Assembly (NCBI RefSeq): GCF_001612685.1
Contig: NZ_BDAY01000014.1
Location: 124,001 to 188,000, forward strand
From: Nocardia altamirensis NBRC 108246
GTDB lineage: Bacteria; Actinomycetota; Actinomycetes; Mycobacteriales; Mycobacteriaceae
Length of the DNA stretch: 64,000 nt
Direction of reading: 5' to 3'
Under the pieces are notes generated by a model. That model was not told where the DNA came from and did no database searches. It saw nothing but the letters and a program-made list of their open reading frames with translations. Made by a program: the position numbers and the translations under genes. Below are positions 17,907 to 26,463 of this stretch, one piece after another (the stretch's first letter is position 1; every line of letters starts with the position of its first letter).

Positions 17907-18116
17907 TTATTCGACGCCGAGGGCAACCTCGGTCGACTTGATCAACACCTTCACCGGGACGCCGTCGGCGAGTTCGAGATCGTCGGCGGCGGCGCGGGTG
18001 ATCGACGAGGTGACCTCGTCGCCGCCGGCCAGGCGGACCCGGACGACGGCCATGGCCTCGCCGCGGGTCACCGAAACGACAGTGCCATCCAGTTGGTTGC
18101 GGGTGCTCAGTCGCAT
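17907..18116 (-). CDS. Molybdate-binding TOBE/Mop domain protein (molbindin)
   Basis: A 69-residue single TOBE domain: MRLSTRNQLDGTVVSVTRGE, then VVRVRLAGGDEVTSSITRAA, and VKVLIKSTEVALGV. Small Mop proteins assemble into rings that store or buffer molybdate or tungstate in the cytoplasm. The start at 18116 gives the usual molbindin length; an ATG at 18128 is in frame. It lies 8 kb from the modABC operon of this window and converges on the MFS gene. Confidence 0.85.
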   Translation of the reverse strand: MRLSTRNQLDGTVVSVTRGEAMAVVRVRLAGGDEVTSSITRAAADDLELADGVPVKVLIKSTEVALGVE

Positions 18117-18168
18117 GTCGGCGAGCATACGCACGCCTGGTTCCGGCGCGGGGATTTGCGGGCGGTGT

Positions 18169-18747
18169 CTACCGGGGGATGGCCGACGGCAGCGGATGGT
18201 CCGGTTCGAGGGCGGGCAAACCGTCCAGGCTGGTCGCGTTGTCGCCGGCGATGCGTCGTGCGAAGTCGTCGTCGGTGCGTCTGGCATGCAAGGAGTCGAG
18301 GACCGGGCGTTCGTCGACGAGCTCCAGATAGGGCACCGAGTAGCCGCAGGAATCGGCGATCCGGTCGATGTCGACGATGACGGCGGCGCGGATACCGGGA
18401 TGCTGCAGGCCGAAATGCGGTCGGAGGTCGTCGAATTCGGCGGAGTCCGGCCGCGCCACCCGGCCGGTGCCGAAGAGACGCAAGATCTTCGAGGTGCGGG
18501 CGAACGAGCAGAACATGATCGTGATGCGCCCGTTCTCGCGCAGGTGGGCGATGGTTTCCGCGCCGCTGCCGTACAGATCGAGGTAGGCGACGGTGTGGTC
18601 GTCCAGGATGGCGAAGGTGTCGCGATAACCCTTGGGGGACAGGTTGACCCGGCCGCCGTCGGAGGGTGCGGTGGCTACGAAGAACATCGATTGCTCGCCG
18701 ATGAACTTGCGCAATGCGTCATCGAGATGCGAGAAGACCTTCGCCAT
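18169..18747 (-). CDS. Pyridoxamine 5'-phosphate oxidase-family flavin/F420-type protein
   Basis: A 192-residue cytoplasmic protein with the split-barrel FMN-binding fold: FIGEQSMFFVATAPSDGGRV, NLSPKGYRDTFAILDDHTV, YLDLYGSGAETIAHLRENG and RITIMFCSFARTSKILRLFG. These are typical of the PPOX-class group common in Actinobacteria, which bind FMN or F420 and reduce varied substrates. The true reaction cannot be read from the sequence. It is transcribed leftward alone, between the molbindin and the SDR operon. Confidence 0.82.
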   Translation of the reverse strand: MAKVFSHLDDALRKFIGEQSMFFVATAPSDGGRVNLSPKGYRDTFAILDDHTVAYLDLYGSGAETIAHLRENGRITIMFCSFARTSKILRLFGTGRVARPDSAEFDDLRPHFGLQHPGIRAAVIVDIDRIADSCGYSVPYLELVDERPVLDSLHARRTDDDFARRIAGDNATSLDGLPALEPDHPLPSAIPR

Positions 18748-18853
18748 CGTGGCCCCTTCCCTGGTCGTCCATGCAGGGACGTCAATTCGAGGGTAACGCC
18801 GCCGCCGGACCGCGCTGTGCGGCTGAGGCCCAGATCACTTGCTTGTCCTGGCG

Positions 18854-19594
18854 CTAGGCGCGCCAGAGTTGTTCGCCTGCGCGGGAGATGACGATGTTCG
18901 GGATCACCGCGTTGCGCGAAAGGCGGGTGATCGCCAGCACCATCTCGGCGATGTCACCCGTGGTGAGCATCGCGGACTGGTCGAGGACGTCGCGTTTCCA
19001 CGCGGTCATGTCGGTGTCGACGTAGCCCGGCGAGATAGCGGTCGCGGTGACACCGTTGGCCGACTCCTCCAGGGAGACGGTTTCGCAGAGCGAGATCAAC
19101 GCCGCCTTGGTTGCGCCGTAGGCGGCCAGGCCCGCCTCGCCGATGACGCCGGTGATGGACGCCAGCGCAACGATTTTCGCGCCGCGCCGCGGATCGGCCG
19201 CCGCGCTCTTGCGCAGCAGCGGAAGGGCGGCCTGGATGAGGGTGATGGGGGCGCGGAAGTTGACGTCGAGCATCCGCTCATAGGTCTTCGATGGCATGTC
19301 GGCGACCGTGCCCGCCGTGCCGGTGCCCGCGCTCAGCACGAGGGCGTCCAGACCGGCGAAGCGCTCGGCATGTGCTTGGACGAGGGCACGGACCTGGTCG
19401 AGATCGTTCATCTGGGCGACAACGGGATACACCTCGGCGCCCGTCTGCTCGCGCAGTCTGGCCGCGGTGTCGGTCAGCGCGTCCTGGTTCCGCGCGGCGA
19501 TGGTCAGGTGATAGCCCTCCTCGGCGAGGCGGCGGGCGACCTCGGCGCCGATGCCGCGGGAGCCGCCGGTGACGAGGGCGCTGCGGATGCTCAT
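18854..19594 (-). CDS. Short-chain dehydrogenase/reductase
   Basis: A 246-residue classical SDR. The NAD(P) site is VTGGSRGIGAEVARRLAEEG at the N-terminus; the catalytic region is ALASITGVIGEAGLAAYGATKAALIS with the Y-x-x-x-K pair. It overlaps the upstream gene by four bases (ATGA), so the two are translationally coupled. With the thiolase and the kinase-fold gene it forms an acyl-CoA-linked operon; a 3-hydroxyacyl or alcohol substrate is likely but not proven. Confidence 0.88.
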   Translation of the reverse strand: MSIRSALVTGGSRGIGAEVARRLAEEGYHLTIAARNQDALTDTAARLREQTGAEVYPVVAQMNDLDQVRALVQAHAERFAGLDALVLSAGTGTAGTVADMPSKTYERMLDVNFRAPITLIQAALPLLRKSAAADPRRGAKIVALASITGVIGEAGLAAYGATKAALISLCETVSLEESANGVTATAISPGYVDTDMTAWKRDVLDQSAMLTTGDIAEMVLAITRLSRNAVIPNIVISRAGEQLWRA

Positions 19595-20610
19595 GCGAGG
19601 CTTTCCGATCCGGCGTCGAGGAGCAGCGGCACGGCGGCGCCGATCTGGGCGAAGCCGTCGCCCACCGTCTTGCCCGCGAGGAAGCGTTGATGGATGCCCT
19701 CGGCGATGACCGCGAGTTTGAAGTAGCCGAGTGCGCGATAGAACGGGAGTTGGTCAAGGGGGTAACCCGTTGCGGTGGCGTAGCGTTCGGCGACCTCGTC
19801 GACGGACAGGAAGCCGGGGTTCGCGCTCGGTGCGTGCCGGACGCCGAGCACCGGCTCGCAGCGGGCATCCCAATAGACCTGGAGCAGGCCGAGATCGGCG
19901 AGCGGGTCGCCGAGCGTCGCCATCTCCCAGTCGACGACGGCCGCGATGCTGCCGAAGTCGTTGCGGGCCACGATCGTGTTGTCCAGCCGGTAGTCGCCGT
20001 GCACGATGGTCTCGCCCGCCTGCTCCGGTATGGACCTGCCCAGCGCGTCGGTCAGCCGGTCGAGGGAGTCGAGTTCGCGAGTGGCGACCCGGTCCCATTG
20101 GCCGCGCCAGCGTTTCACCTGGCGGGCCAGATAGCCTGCGGGACGGCCGAACTCGGCGAGGCCGACGGCGGTGTAATCCACCGCGTGCAGTGCGGCCAGC
20201 GTGTCGACCAGTGCCTCGGAGCAGGCTCTGGCCTGCTCGACGGTGAGGGCGGCGGTCTGGTCGCCGTCCTGCAGGACATGGCCGTCCACGAAGGAAACGA
20301 CCGCGAACGGCACGCCGATCACCGCAGTGTCCTCACACAAGGCGATCGCCTGTGCGACAGGGACATTCGTGCCTTGCAAGGCGGCGACGATGCGATATTC
20401 GCGAGCCATGTCGTGTGCGGTCGGCGTGAGCGGGCCCAGCGGTGGGCGGCGCAGCACCCAGTCGTGCACGCCGTCGCCGATCCGGTAGGTGAGGTTGGAC
20501 TTGCCGCCCTTCAACAGTGCCGCGGTCAGCGGTCCTGCGGTGCCGGGCACTTCGGCGTCGAAATACCGTTGCAGCGCCGGGAGATCGAGCCCGGCCAGTG
20601 CCGCGGTCAT
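19591..20610 (-). CDS. Aminoglycoside phosphotransferase-fold protein, acyl-CoA metabolism type
   Basis: A 339-residue protein with the APH/choline-kinase fold: YRIGDGVHDWVLRRPPLGP (nucleotide-loop region), IVHGDYRLDNTIVARND (catalytic Brenner-like HGDYRLDN) and AAVVDWEMATLGDPLADLG (metal-binding DWE). This sub-group is found beside or fused to acyl-CoA dehydrogenases (ACAD10/11-like), where it is thought to phosphorylate hydroxyacyl-CoA. It is encoded between thiolase and SDR genes and overlaps the SDR by ATGA. Antibiotic resistance is not implied. Confidence 0.85.
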   Translation of the reverse strand: MTAALAGLDLPALQRYFDAEVPGTAGPLTAALLKGGKSNLTYRIGDGVHDWVLRRPPLGPLTPTAHDMAREYRIVAALQGTNVPVAQAIALCEDTAVIGVPFAVVSFVDGHVLQDGDQTAALTVEQARACSEALVDTLAALHAVDYTAVGLAEFGRPAGYLARQVKRWRGQWDRVATRELDSLDRLTDALGRSIPEQAGETIVHGDYRLDNTIVARNDFGSIAAVVDWEMATLGDPLADLGLLQVYWDARCEPVLGVRHAPSANPGFLSVDEVAERYATATGYPLDQLPFYRALGYFKLAVIAEGIHQRFLAGKTVGDGFAQIGAAVPLLLDAGSESLA

Positions 20611-20647
20611 CGGATCGCCCTGACCGTGCTTCGCTTCGGAGTGCGGA

Positions 20648-21817
20648 TCATCCGAGGCGCTCGATGATGGTGGCGTTCGCCAATCCGCCTGCCTCGCACA
20701 TGGTTTGCAGGCCGTAGCGGGCGCCGGTCTGTTCGAGGTGGTTGACCATGGTGGCCAGGATACGAGTGCCCGACGCGCCGAGCGGATGGCCGAGGGCGAT
20801 CGCGCCGCCGCGCGGGTTCAGTTTGGCAGGGTCGGCGCCGATTTCGTGCTGCCACACGAGCGGGACCGGGGCGAACGCCTCGTTCACCTCGTAGGCGTCG
20901 ATGTCATCGATGCTCAATCCCGCCCGTGCCAAGACTTTGCGGGTGGCCGGAATGACCGCGGTCAGCATGAGCAGTGGATCGTCGCCGACCACCGAGAACG
21001 CGTGGAACCGAGCCCGCGGCCGCAGGCCGAGCTTGGTCGCCGCCTCCTCACTCATGATCAGCGCGGCCGAGGCGCCGTCGGTCAGCGGCGACGAATTCCC
21101 CGGCGTGATCGACCATTCGATCTCCGGGAACCGGCTGCTGAACTGCTCATCGACGAACGCGGGCCGCAAACCCGCCAGGCCTTCGGCGGTCGTGTTCGGC
21201 CGGATGGTCTCGTCCGCGGTCAGCGTGCCAGCGGCCACCAGCTCCTTGTCGAACCCGCCTGCCGCCGCGGTCGCCGCGGCGAGCCGATGCGACCGCGCCG
21301 CGAACTCGTCGAGCGCCGCCCGATCGAACTTCCACCGCGCACTGATCACCTCCGCCGCAATCCCTTGCTGCACAAGACCGTCCGGATACCGCTGCGCCAG
21401 CGGCCCCTGATTCGGATCCTTGCCCTGCGCATTGGAGAACATCGGCGCCCGGCTCATCGACTCCACCCCGCAGGCGATCGCGATGTCGTACGCCCCCGAC
21501 AGCACTCCTTGCGCAGCGAAATGCGCCGCCTGCTGACTGGACCCGCACTGCCGATCCACCGTCGTCGCAGGCACCGACTCCGGAAACCCCGCCGCCAACG
21601 CCGCCGTCCGACTGATGTTGAACGCCTGTTCCCCACTCTGCGTCACACACCCCCCGACCACATCGTCCACCAACGCCGGATCGAGCCCATTCCGCGCCAC
21701 CAACTCGCCCAACACCCCCGCCAGCAAGGTCGCCGGATGCACCCCCGACAACCCACCCCCGACCTTGCCCTTCCCGGACGGTGTACGAACAACATCGACG
21801 ATGACGGCGGACCGCAT
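20648..21817 (-). CDS. Thiolase (acetyl-CoA C-acyltransferase)
   Basis: A 389-residue cytoplasmic thiolase. Catalytic marks are the nucleophile in TTVDRQCGSSQQAAHFAA (residues about 82-99), NEAFAPVPLVW, GGAIALGHPLGASGTRIL and the second Cys in MCEAGGLANATII. It either cleaves 3-ketoacyl-CoA in beta-oxidation or condenses acyl-CoA. It is the first gene of a three-gene leftward operon with the kinase-fold and SDR genes, preceded by a good SD (GGAGAGG) and a palindromic operator. Confidence 0.92.
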   Translation of the reverse strand: MRSAVIVDVVRTPSGKGKVGGGLSGVHPATLLAGVLGELVARNGLDPALVDDVVGGCVTQSGEQAFNISRTAALAAGFPESVPATTVDRQCGSSQQAAHFAAQGVLSGAYDIAIACGVESMSRAPMFSNAQGKDPNQGPLAQRYPDGLVQQGIAAEVISARWKFDRAALDEFAARSHRLAAATAAAGGFDKELVAAGTLTADETIRPNTTAEGLAGLRPAFVDEQFSSRFPEIEWSITPGNSSPLTDGASAALIMSEEAATKLGLRPRARFHAFSVVGDDPLLMLTAVIPATRKVLARAGLSIDDIDAYEVNEAFAPVPLVWQHEIGADPAKLNPRGGAIALGHPLGASGTRILATMVNHLEQTGARYGLQTMCEAGGLANATIIERLG

Positions 21818-21838
21818 AGCCCTCTCCGATCAGCTAAG

Positions 21839-21859
21839 TTAGTAGAGATTCTCCACTAA
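21839..21859. promoter_or_regulatory. Palindromic operator candidate upstream of the thiolase operon
   Basis: A 21-bp near-palindrome with arms TTAGTAGAGA and TCTCCACTAA (nine of ten positions pair, one central base), 22 bases upstream of the thiolase ATG and flanked by CTAAGTTA on both sides. Size and symmetry fit a TetR-family operator; no regulator gene is adjacent. Confidence 0.55.
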
Positions 21860-21933
21860 GTTAACACGGATTCACCCAATGTCGACCCAATCCCCAAGGT
21901 CCGGCAACTATCGCCGGAACATCCAGAGTCCGA

Positions 21934-22170
21934 TCAGTCGCCGAAGACGGCTTCGACAGTTTCCGCAGAGATCGCTGCGTGAATCCAAGCTTCGAGCCGG
22001 TCGGTGTCCACACATGAGCGGATGCGTGCGCGGACCTCATCCGAGACGAGGAAGCCTCGAGCGGCGAGGATGTGCTCGAGTATCTTCGCGGCCTCGCGCA
22101 CCTTTCCTTCGGCACGGCCTTGATCGAGCAACCCGTCGACGAATTCGTCTCGATAGGCAGGGCTGGCCAT
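21934..22170 (-). CDS. Duplicated stand-alone C-terminal domain of the Rpn-like protein
   Basis: A 78-codon gene whose product matches the last 78 residues of the gene just upstream. The first 22 residues (from MASPAYRDEFVDGLL) are identical and about two thirds of the whole are. It starts at ATG 22170 with a strong SD (GGAGGAGCTC) 13 bases after the upstream stop. The product is alpha-helical, acidic and without catalytic motif. In Rpn-type systems the C-terminal piece made from an internal start acts as an antitoxin; here that piece appears to have become a separate gene. Confidence 0.65.
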   Translation of the reverse strand: MASPAYRDEFVDGLLDQGRAEGKVREAAKILEHILAARGFLVSDEVRARIRSCVDTDRLEAWIHAAISAETVEAVFGD

Positions 22171-22433
22171 GAGCTCCTCCAGCTCAGTCGAGGAAGACAG
22201 CTTCGATGGTGTCGGCCGACACCGCTCTGTCGGCCCATGTCTCGAGCTGTTTGGTCTCCGAACAGGATTGGATGCGTGCGCGCAGGTGACCTGAAACGAC
22301 GAAGCCGCGAGCGTTGAGGATGCGTATGAGCATCTTGGCCTCGCCTGTGAGCTCTCCTTCGGCTCGGCCTTGGTCGAGTAACCCGTCGACGAATTCGTCT
22401 CGATAGGCAGGGCTGGCCATGAGCTCCTCCAAG
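21934..22433 (-). repeat. Tandem 250-bp duplication of the 3' end of the Rpn-like gene
   Basis: The block ending at 22184 and the block ending at 21934 are offset by exactly 250 bases. The best-kept part is at the 5' end of each unit, where about 45 bases around the SD and start codon are almost the same; the 3' parts have drifted. Confidence 0.75.
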
Positions 22434-23050
22434 GCTTCCTTGGCCGCTTCCGAGGCGGCTTGATGGACAAATCGAGTGTAGGTGGTGCGGGTTTCGGGAT
22501 CGAGAGTGGCGAGTTGGTCGAGGACCATGCGGCGGGTGGCGTCTTGGTGCAGGTCGAAGGCTTGGGTGACGGCGGACAGGACGGTGAGTTCGGCGGCGAC
22601 GGGAGCGAAGGCAGGGTTGGTGGGGTCGGGGGTGTTGTCCGGGCCGATCACAATGGGGGCGAGGTCGAAGCCGGGGTGGCCGGTGCGGATGGTGCGGCGG
22701 CAGGCGCGGGCGGTGGCCGGGTTCGAGGCGATGACGACGAGGACCGCGTCGCAGTCGTGTTGGGATTGGGCGACCGCGACGTAGGCAGGCCAGGCTCGGC
22801 GTTTGCCAGGTTTCGGTGAGTCCGACTGGGATTCGGTGATGATCGCGAGTTTGCCGCCGTCGGTGCCGCGCAACAGGGTGACAGCGTCGGCGCGGAATTC
22901 GGGTGGTTCGCACGTGCTGAGGTTGCTGTCCGTGACGGTGGCGGTCGCGCCGACGGGTAGCTCGATGCCGGTGTCCGCCAGCAGCACCGCAGCCAATTCG
23001 GGTCTGTAACGCAGCAATTCGAGGGGTAGCTCGTGACGGATTTTCGGCAT
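22184..23050 (-). CDS. Rpn-like PD-(D/E)XK nuclease-family protein
   Basis: A 288-residue cytoplasmic protein resembling the RpnA-E/YhgA-type putative transposase-nuclease group. The nuclease-like core has an Asp in FRADAVTLLRG (about residue 55) and the E-x-Q element of AIITESQSDS (residues 73-75), which matches the family's E-[HS]-Q-S. A Lys that would complete a classic motif is not obvious. The last 78 residues begin at an internal ATG (22420) with its own strong SD GGAGGAGCTC. The start at 23050 (MPKIRHELPL) is taken from codon bias. The family link is by motif only. Confidence 0.65.
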   Translation of the reverse strand: MPKIRHELPLELLRYRPELAAVLLADTGIELPVGATATVTDSNLSTCEPPEFRADAVTLLRGTDGGKLAIITESQSDSPKPGKRRAWPAYVAVAQSQHDCDAVLVVIASNPATARACRRTIRTGHPGFDLAPIVIGPDNTPDPTNPAFAPVAAELTVLSAVTQAFDLHQDATRRMVLDQLATLDPETRTTYTRFVHQAASEAAKEALEELMASPAYRDEFVDGLLDQGRAEGELTGEAKMLIRILNARGFVVSGHLRARIQSCSETKQLETWADRAVSADTIEAVFLD

Positions 23051-23194
23051 GGCTGGGAGATTGCCAGCAGGCTCCGACAGATTGTGGGGGCCAGTGCAAT
23101 TCGTGTGCGATGAGTGCCGTGTTTCGTGCCAAAGTCCGGCGTGTCTCGCACATCTGTTGGGCACTGTGTGTCGCTAAGTTGCCGGGAGGGTGAA

Positions 23195-24244
23195 CTACGC
23201 GGGATAGGTGTGGGTTTCGGTGGCTTTTACGGCGGCCCACAGTTCGGTGCCGGGGCGGAGTTCGAGGTCGGCGACGGTTGCGGGGGTGACGTCGGCGAGG
23301 ACGGGTGGGGTGCCGTCGAGGCGGAGGCGGATGGTGTGTGCGTGTTGTTCGATGCCTGCGATGGTGACCGGCCAGGTGTTGCGTTGGCTGCCGGTGGGGC
23401 GGTCGGGGTGCAGGCTGACGGCGGTGGGGGCGAAGGCGATGTGCACGGGACCCGTTGCGGGTTCGGCGGCGGTGAGGGTGCCGCCTGCGTCCAGCTCGAT
23501 GGTGGTGCCGGTGGCGGTGCCGCGATAGAGGTTGAGGCCGACCAGGTTTGCCACGTAGTCGGAGCGCGGGCGGCGGGCGACCTCGCTCGGCGGACCCTCC
23601 TGGGTGATGCGGCCGTGCTCGAGAATGACGAGGCGGTCGGCAAGCACCATCGCGTCGAGTGGGTCGTGGGTGACCAGCACGGTGTGGCCGGGGTAGTCGG
23701 CGAGATGGTGTGCGAGGTCGGAGCGCACGCGCACGCGGGTGCTCGCATCGAGGGCGGCCAGTGGCTCGTCCAACAGCAGCAGGGCAGGGTCGGTGGCGAG
23801 GGCGCGCGCCAGGGCGACGCGTTGGGCTTGACCGCCGGACAGCGTCTGCGGCTTGGCGTGCACGTGATCGGCGAGACCGACCCGATCGAGCCACTCGGCG
23901 GCGACGGCACGGGCCGCGCCGCGGCGACGGCCGCGAGCGCGCAGCCCGAACGCGACGTTGTCCAACGCGCTCAGGTGACCGAAAAGCAGGTAGTCCTGAA
24001 AGACGACGCCGACTTCGCGCCGCTCGGCGGGGACGAACACCTTCGGCGGTGCGTCCCAGGTCTTTTCGCCGATCCGCAGCGTACCGCCGCTGAGCGGGGT
24101 CAGCCCGGCCAGCGTTCGCAGTGCGGTGGTCTTGCCCGCCCCGTTCGGCCCGAGCAGGGCGACGACTTCGCCAGGCGCGACCGACAATTCGATGCTCAAC
24201 TCGAAATGCCCACGACTGACCCGAAGTTCGGCTTCCAGCGTCAC
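23195..24244 (-). CDS. modC: Molybdate ABC transporter ATP-binding protein ModC
   Basis: A 349-residue ABC ATPase. Walker A is LLGPNGAGKTTAL, the signature is TLSGGQAQRVALARALATD, Walker B is ALLLLDEPLAALD, and the H-loop is VLVTHDPLDAMVLAD. A C-terminal regulatory TOBE part follows (GRPRSD-like linker, later AVKATETHTYPA). It powers molybdate import through ModB. The GTG at 24244 overlaps the modB stop (GTGA), giving coupled translation. Last gene of the leftward operon. Confidence 0.93.
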   Translation of the reverse strand: MTLEAELRVSRGHFELSIELSVAPGEVVALLGPNGAGKTTALRTLAGLTPLSGGTLRIGEKTWDAPPKVFVPAERREVGVVFQDYLLFGHLSALDNVAFGLRARGRRRGAARAVAAEWLDRVGLADHVHAKPQTLSGGQAQRVALARALATDPALLLLDEPLAALDASTRVRVRSDLAHHLADYPGHTVLVTHDPLDAMVLADRLVILEHGRITQEGPPSEVARRPRSDYVANLVGLNLYRGTATGTTIELDAGGTLTAAEPATGPVHIAFAPTAVSLHPDRPTGSQRNTWPVTIAGIEQHAHTIRLRLDGTPPVLADVTPATVADLELRPGTELWAAVKATETHTYPA

Positions 24245-25047
24245 ACCGCCCCCCGAATCCACCGCTCACGCAACGCGACCAACACCACAACCGACACTGT
24301 CAGCAGCACCAAACTGAGCACGATCGCATCTTCGGGATCGGATTCCAGCGCCAGGTACACCGCCAACGGCATGGTGGTCGTCTTCCCCGGAAAGTTGCCG
24401 GCGAACGTGATGGTGGCGCCGAATTCGCCGAGCGCCCGCGCCCAGCAGAGCACCCCGCCCGCCACCACGCCTGGCAGCACCGAGGGCAGCGTCACCCGTC
24501 GGAACGTCAACCAGCGCGACGCACCGAGTGTCGCCGCCGCCTCCTCGAACCGCGGATCCGCCGCCCGCAGCGCCCCTTCCACCGAGATCACCAGAAACGG
24601 CAGCGCCACAAAGGCTTCCGCGACAACCACGCCTGCGGTCGTGAAGGGCAGCGACACCCCGAACCATTCGTACAGGTACCGCCCGATCAGCCCGCGTCTG
24701 CCGAGCACGAGCAGCAGCGCAACACCACCGACCACGGGCGGAAGCACCAACGGCACGGTCACCAAGGCCCGCAGCACCCCGCGCCCGGGCAGGTCGCCGC
24801 GCGCGAGCAACCACGCCAGCGGCACCCCGAAGATCAGGCAGAGCACCGTCGCGAGGCTTGCGCACACCAGCGAAAGCCGAAGCGCCTGACCGACTTCGGC
24901 GTTGATCAGCCGATCGGGCAGCCCGCGCCACGGCGCTCGCAGTAGTAGGCCGACGAGCGGGACGAGCAGAAAAGCCAAGGCGCACAGCGCAGGCAGCATG
25001 AGCACGAGCGGTCGCCGCCCGCGTACTGCCCGCCGCCGCGGCGTCAC
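24241..25047 (-). CDS. modB: Molybdate ABC transporter permease ModB
   Basis: A 268-residue inner-membrane permease with about six helices and the EAA loop (EEAAATLGASRWLTFRRVTLP) that docks ModC. The start GTG 25047 overlaps the modA stop (GTGA). The frame continues far upstream without a stop, but only this start matches the family length and the operon layout. Confidence 0.93.
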   Translation of the reverse strand: MTPRRRAVRGRRPLVLMLPALCALAFLLVPLVGLLLRAPWRGLPDRLINAEVGQALRLSLVCASLATVLCLIFGVPLAWLLARGDLPGRGVLRALVTVPLVLPPVVGGVALLLVLGRRGLIGRYLYEWFGVSLPFTTAGVVVAEAFVALPFLVISVEGALRAADPRFEEAAATLGASRWLTFRRVTLPSVLPGVVAGGVLCWARALGEFGATITFAGNFPGKTTTMPLAVYLALESDPEDAIVLSLVLLTVSVVVLVALRERWIRGAV

Positions 25048-25835
25048 GGAGCGTCGAATCCCGCCTTGGTGAACACCGCCCGTGCCTGCGCCGACTTCAC
25101 GAAATCGACGAACGCCACGGCCGCGGCCGCGTTCGGCGCGTGCGCCAGCGGCGCGACCGGATAGTCGTTGATCGCCTTGCCCGCCTCGGCGAAGTCGATG
25201 CCCTCGACCTGGTCGCCCGCGGACAGCACGTCGGTCCGGTACACCAGCGCGGCGTCGACCTCGCCGAGCTTGACCTTGGTCAGCACCGCCTTCACGTCGG
25301 CCTCCCTGGTGTCGGGCTGCGGGGTGACGCCCGCGGCCTCGAACACCGTCTTGGCGGCGGCACCGCACGGCACCTGCTCGGCGCACAACGCGATCTTCGG
25401 TTCGGCCTTGCCGAAGTCGGCGAGTCCGGTGATGTGGCCGGGATTGCCCTTGGGTACCGCGATTTCCAGCCGGTTGCGCACGAAGGTGACCGGCGTGCCG
25501 GTCACCTCACCCTTGTCCTTGACCTGCTGCATGTTCTTCGGCGCCGCCGAGGCGAAGACGTCGGCGGGGGCGCCCTGGTTGATCTGTTCGGCGAGTGCGG
25601 AACTCGCGCCGAAGCTGTAGACCACCTTGACGCCGGGGTGCGCGGCTTCGAACTGCTTGCCGAGCTCGGTGAACGTCTCGGTCAACGAGGCCGCGGCGAA
25701 AACCGTCACGGTGCCGCCGATCTGGTCCGTGCCGGTCGGCGCCGTCTTGTCGTCGGCGCCGCAGCCGACCAGGGTCAGCGCGGCGGCACCGGCCACGGCG
25801 ACTGCACACAGCGAACGAATCATGGTCGACCTCAT
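25044..25835 (-). CDS. modA: Molybdate-binding lipoprotein ModA
   Basis: A 263-residue precursor with a signal peptide and lipobox (ALTLVGC). The mature protein has the ModA signatures VTVFAAASLTETFTELGKQF, YSFGASSALAEQINQGAPAD, and VDAALVYRTDV. It binds molybdate or tungstate outside the membrane. The start ATG 25835 overlaps the stop of the regulator gene (ATGA) and gives the best SD; ATG 25823 is in frame. Confidence 0.93.
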   Translation of the reverse strand: MRSTMIRSLCAVAVAGAAALTLVGCGADDKTAPTGTDQIGGTVTVFAAASLTETFTELGKQFEAAHPGVKVVYSFGASSALAEQINQGAPADVFASAAPKNMQQVKDKGEVTGTPVTFVRNRLEIAVPKGNPGHITGLADFGKAEPKIALCAEQVPCGAAAKTVFEAAGVTPQPDTREADVKAVLTKVKLGEVDAALVYRTDVLSAGDQVEGIDFAEAGKAINDYPVAPLAHAPNAAAAVAFVDFVKSAQARAVFTKAGFDAP

Positions 25836-26233
25836 CAACTTTCCGGAATTTCTACGACGACGTGTGTCGATTTGACCGAGGCGATGGCCACGCTGCCCAC
25901 TTCGAGCCCGAGCTCGTCGACCGATTCCCTGCTGAGCAGCGACACCAGCCGGAACGGCCCGGCCTGCAGCTCGACCTGCGCCATCACGGTGTCCTTGACG
26001 ACTCGCGTGACGATGCCGCGCATCCGATTGCGCGCGGAGGCGGCGATGGTGACGCCGGTCTCCGGGGTTTCCGCGGTGGCCTGGAGGAATTCGGCCAACT
26101 CGCGGCCGCGCACGCCTTTGCGGCCGTTGCCGAGTTGGACCGCGGTCAACCGACCCTGGTCGATCCACCGCCGCACGGTGTCGTCGCTGACGCCTGCCAG
26201 CGCCGCCACCTCACTGATCCGCAAATCCGACAC
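25835..26233 (-). CDS. MerR-like HTH/TOBE molybdate-responsive regulator
   Basis: A 132-residue two-domain protein: an N-terminal excisionase/MerR-like helix-turn-helix (ISEVAALAGVSDDTVRRWID) and a C-terminal TOBE domain (RNRMRGIVTRVVKDTVMAQV). This pairing is common in Actinobacteria as the first gene of modABC and likely senses molybdate directly. The start is GTG 26233. It couples to modA by ATGA. Confidence 0.88.
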   Translation of the reverse strand: MSDLRISEVAALAGVSDDTVRRWIDQGRLTAVQLGNGRKGVRGRELAEFLQATAETPETGVTIAASARNRMRGIVTRVVKDTVMAQVELQAGPFRLVSLLSRESVDELGLEVGSVAIASVKSTHVVVEIPES

Positions 26234-26463
26234 GATGGGCAGTTTATTGCCGTGTCTGCGGAAAGCAAGTGGGTGTTTCCTCCGAGTTCGCGGCGTCAGG
26301 CCGGGCCCGGGTCGGTGGATCGCACAACCGTTTCCTCCGTTATGCGACCACGGTGTTCGGTGTGGCGCAGACCGCCGGTGAACTGCCTCACAGCGGCTTC
26401 GACCGCGCTGACCAGCACTAGATTGGAAGGCGTTTGCAGTCCCACTCTGATGGAGGAATTTCG

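Noticed and set aside
19591..20610. Aminoglycoside resistance gene
   Set aside because: Has the APH fold, but sits in an operon with thiolase and SDR genes and resembles the acyl-CoA-linked sub-group; no sign of drug-modifying context.
21861..24290. 809-codon minus-strand frame across modC and the Rpn-like gene
   Set aside because: Out of frame with both real genes; its sequence is Pro/Arg/His-rich and breaks every recognisable motif.
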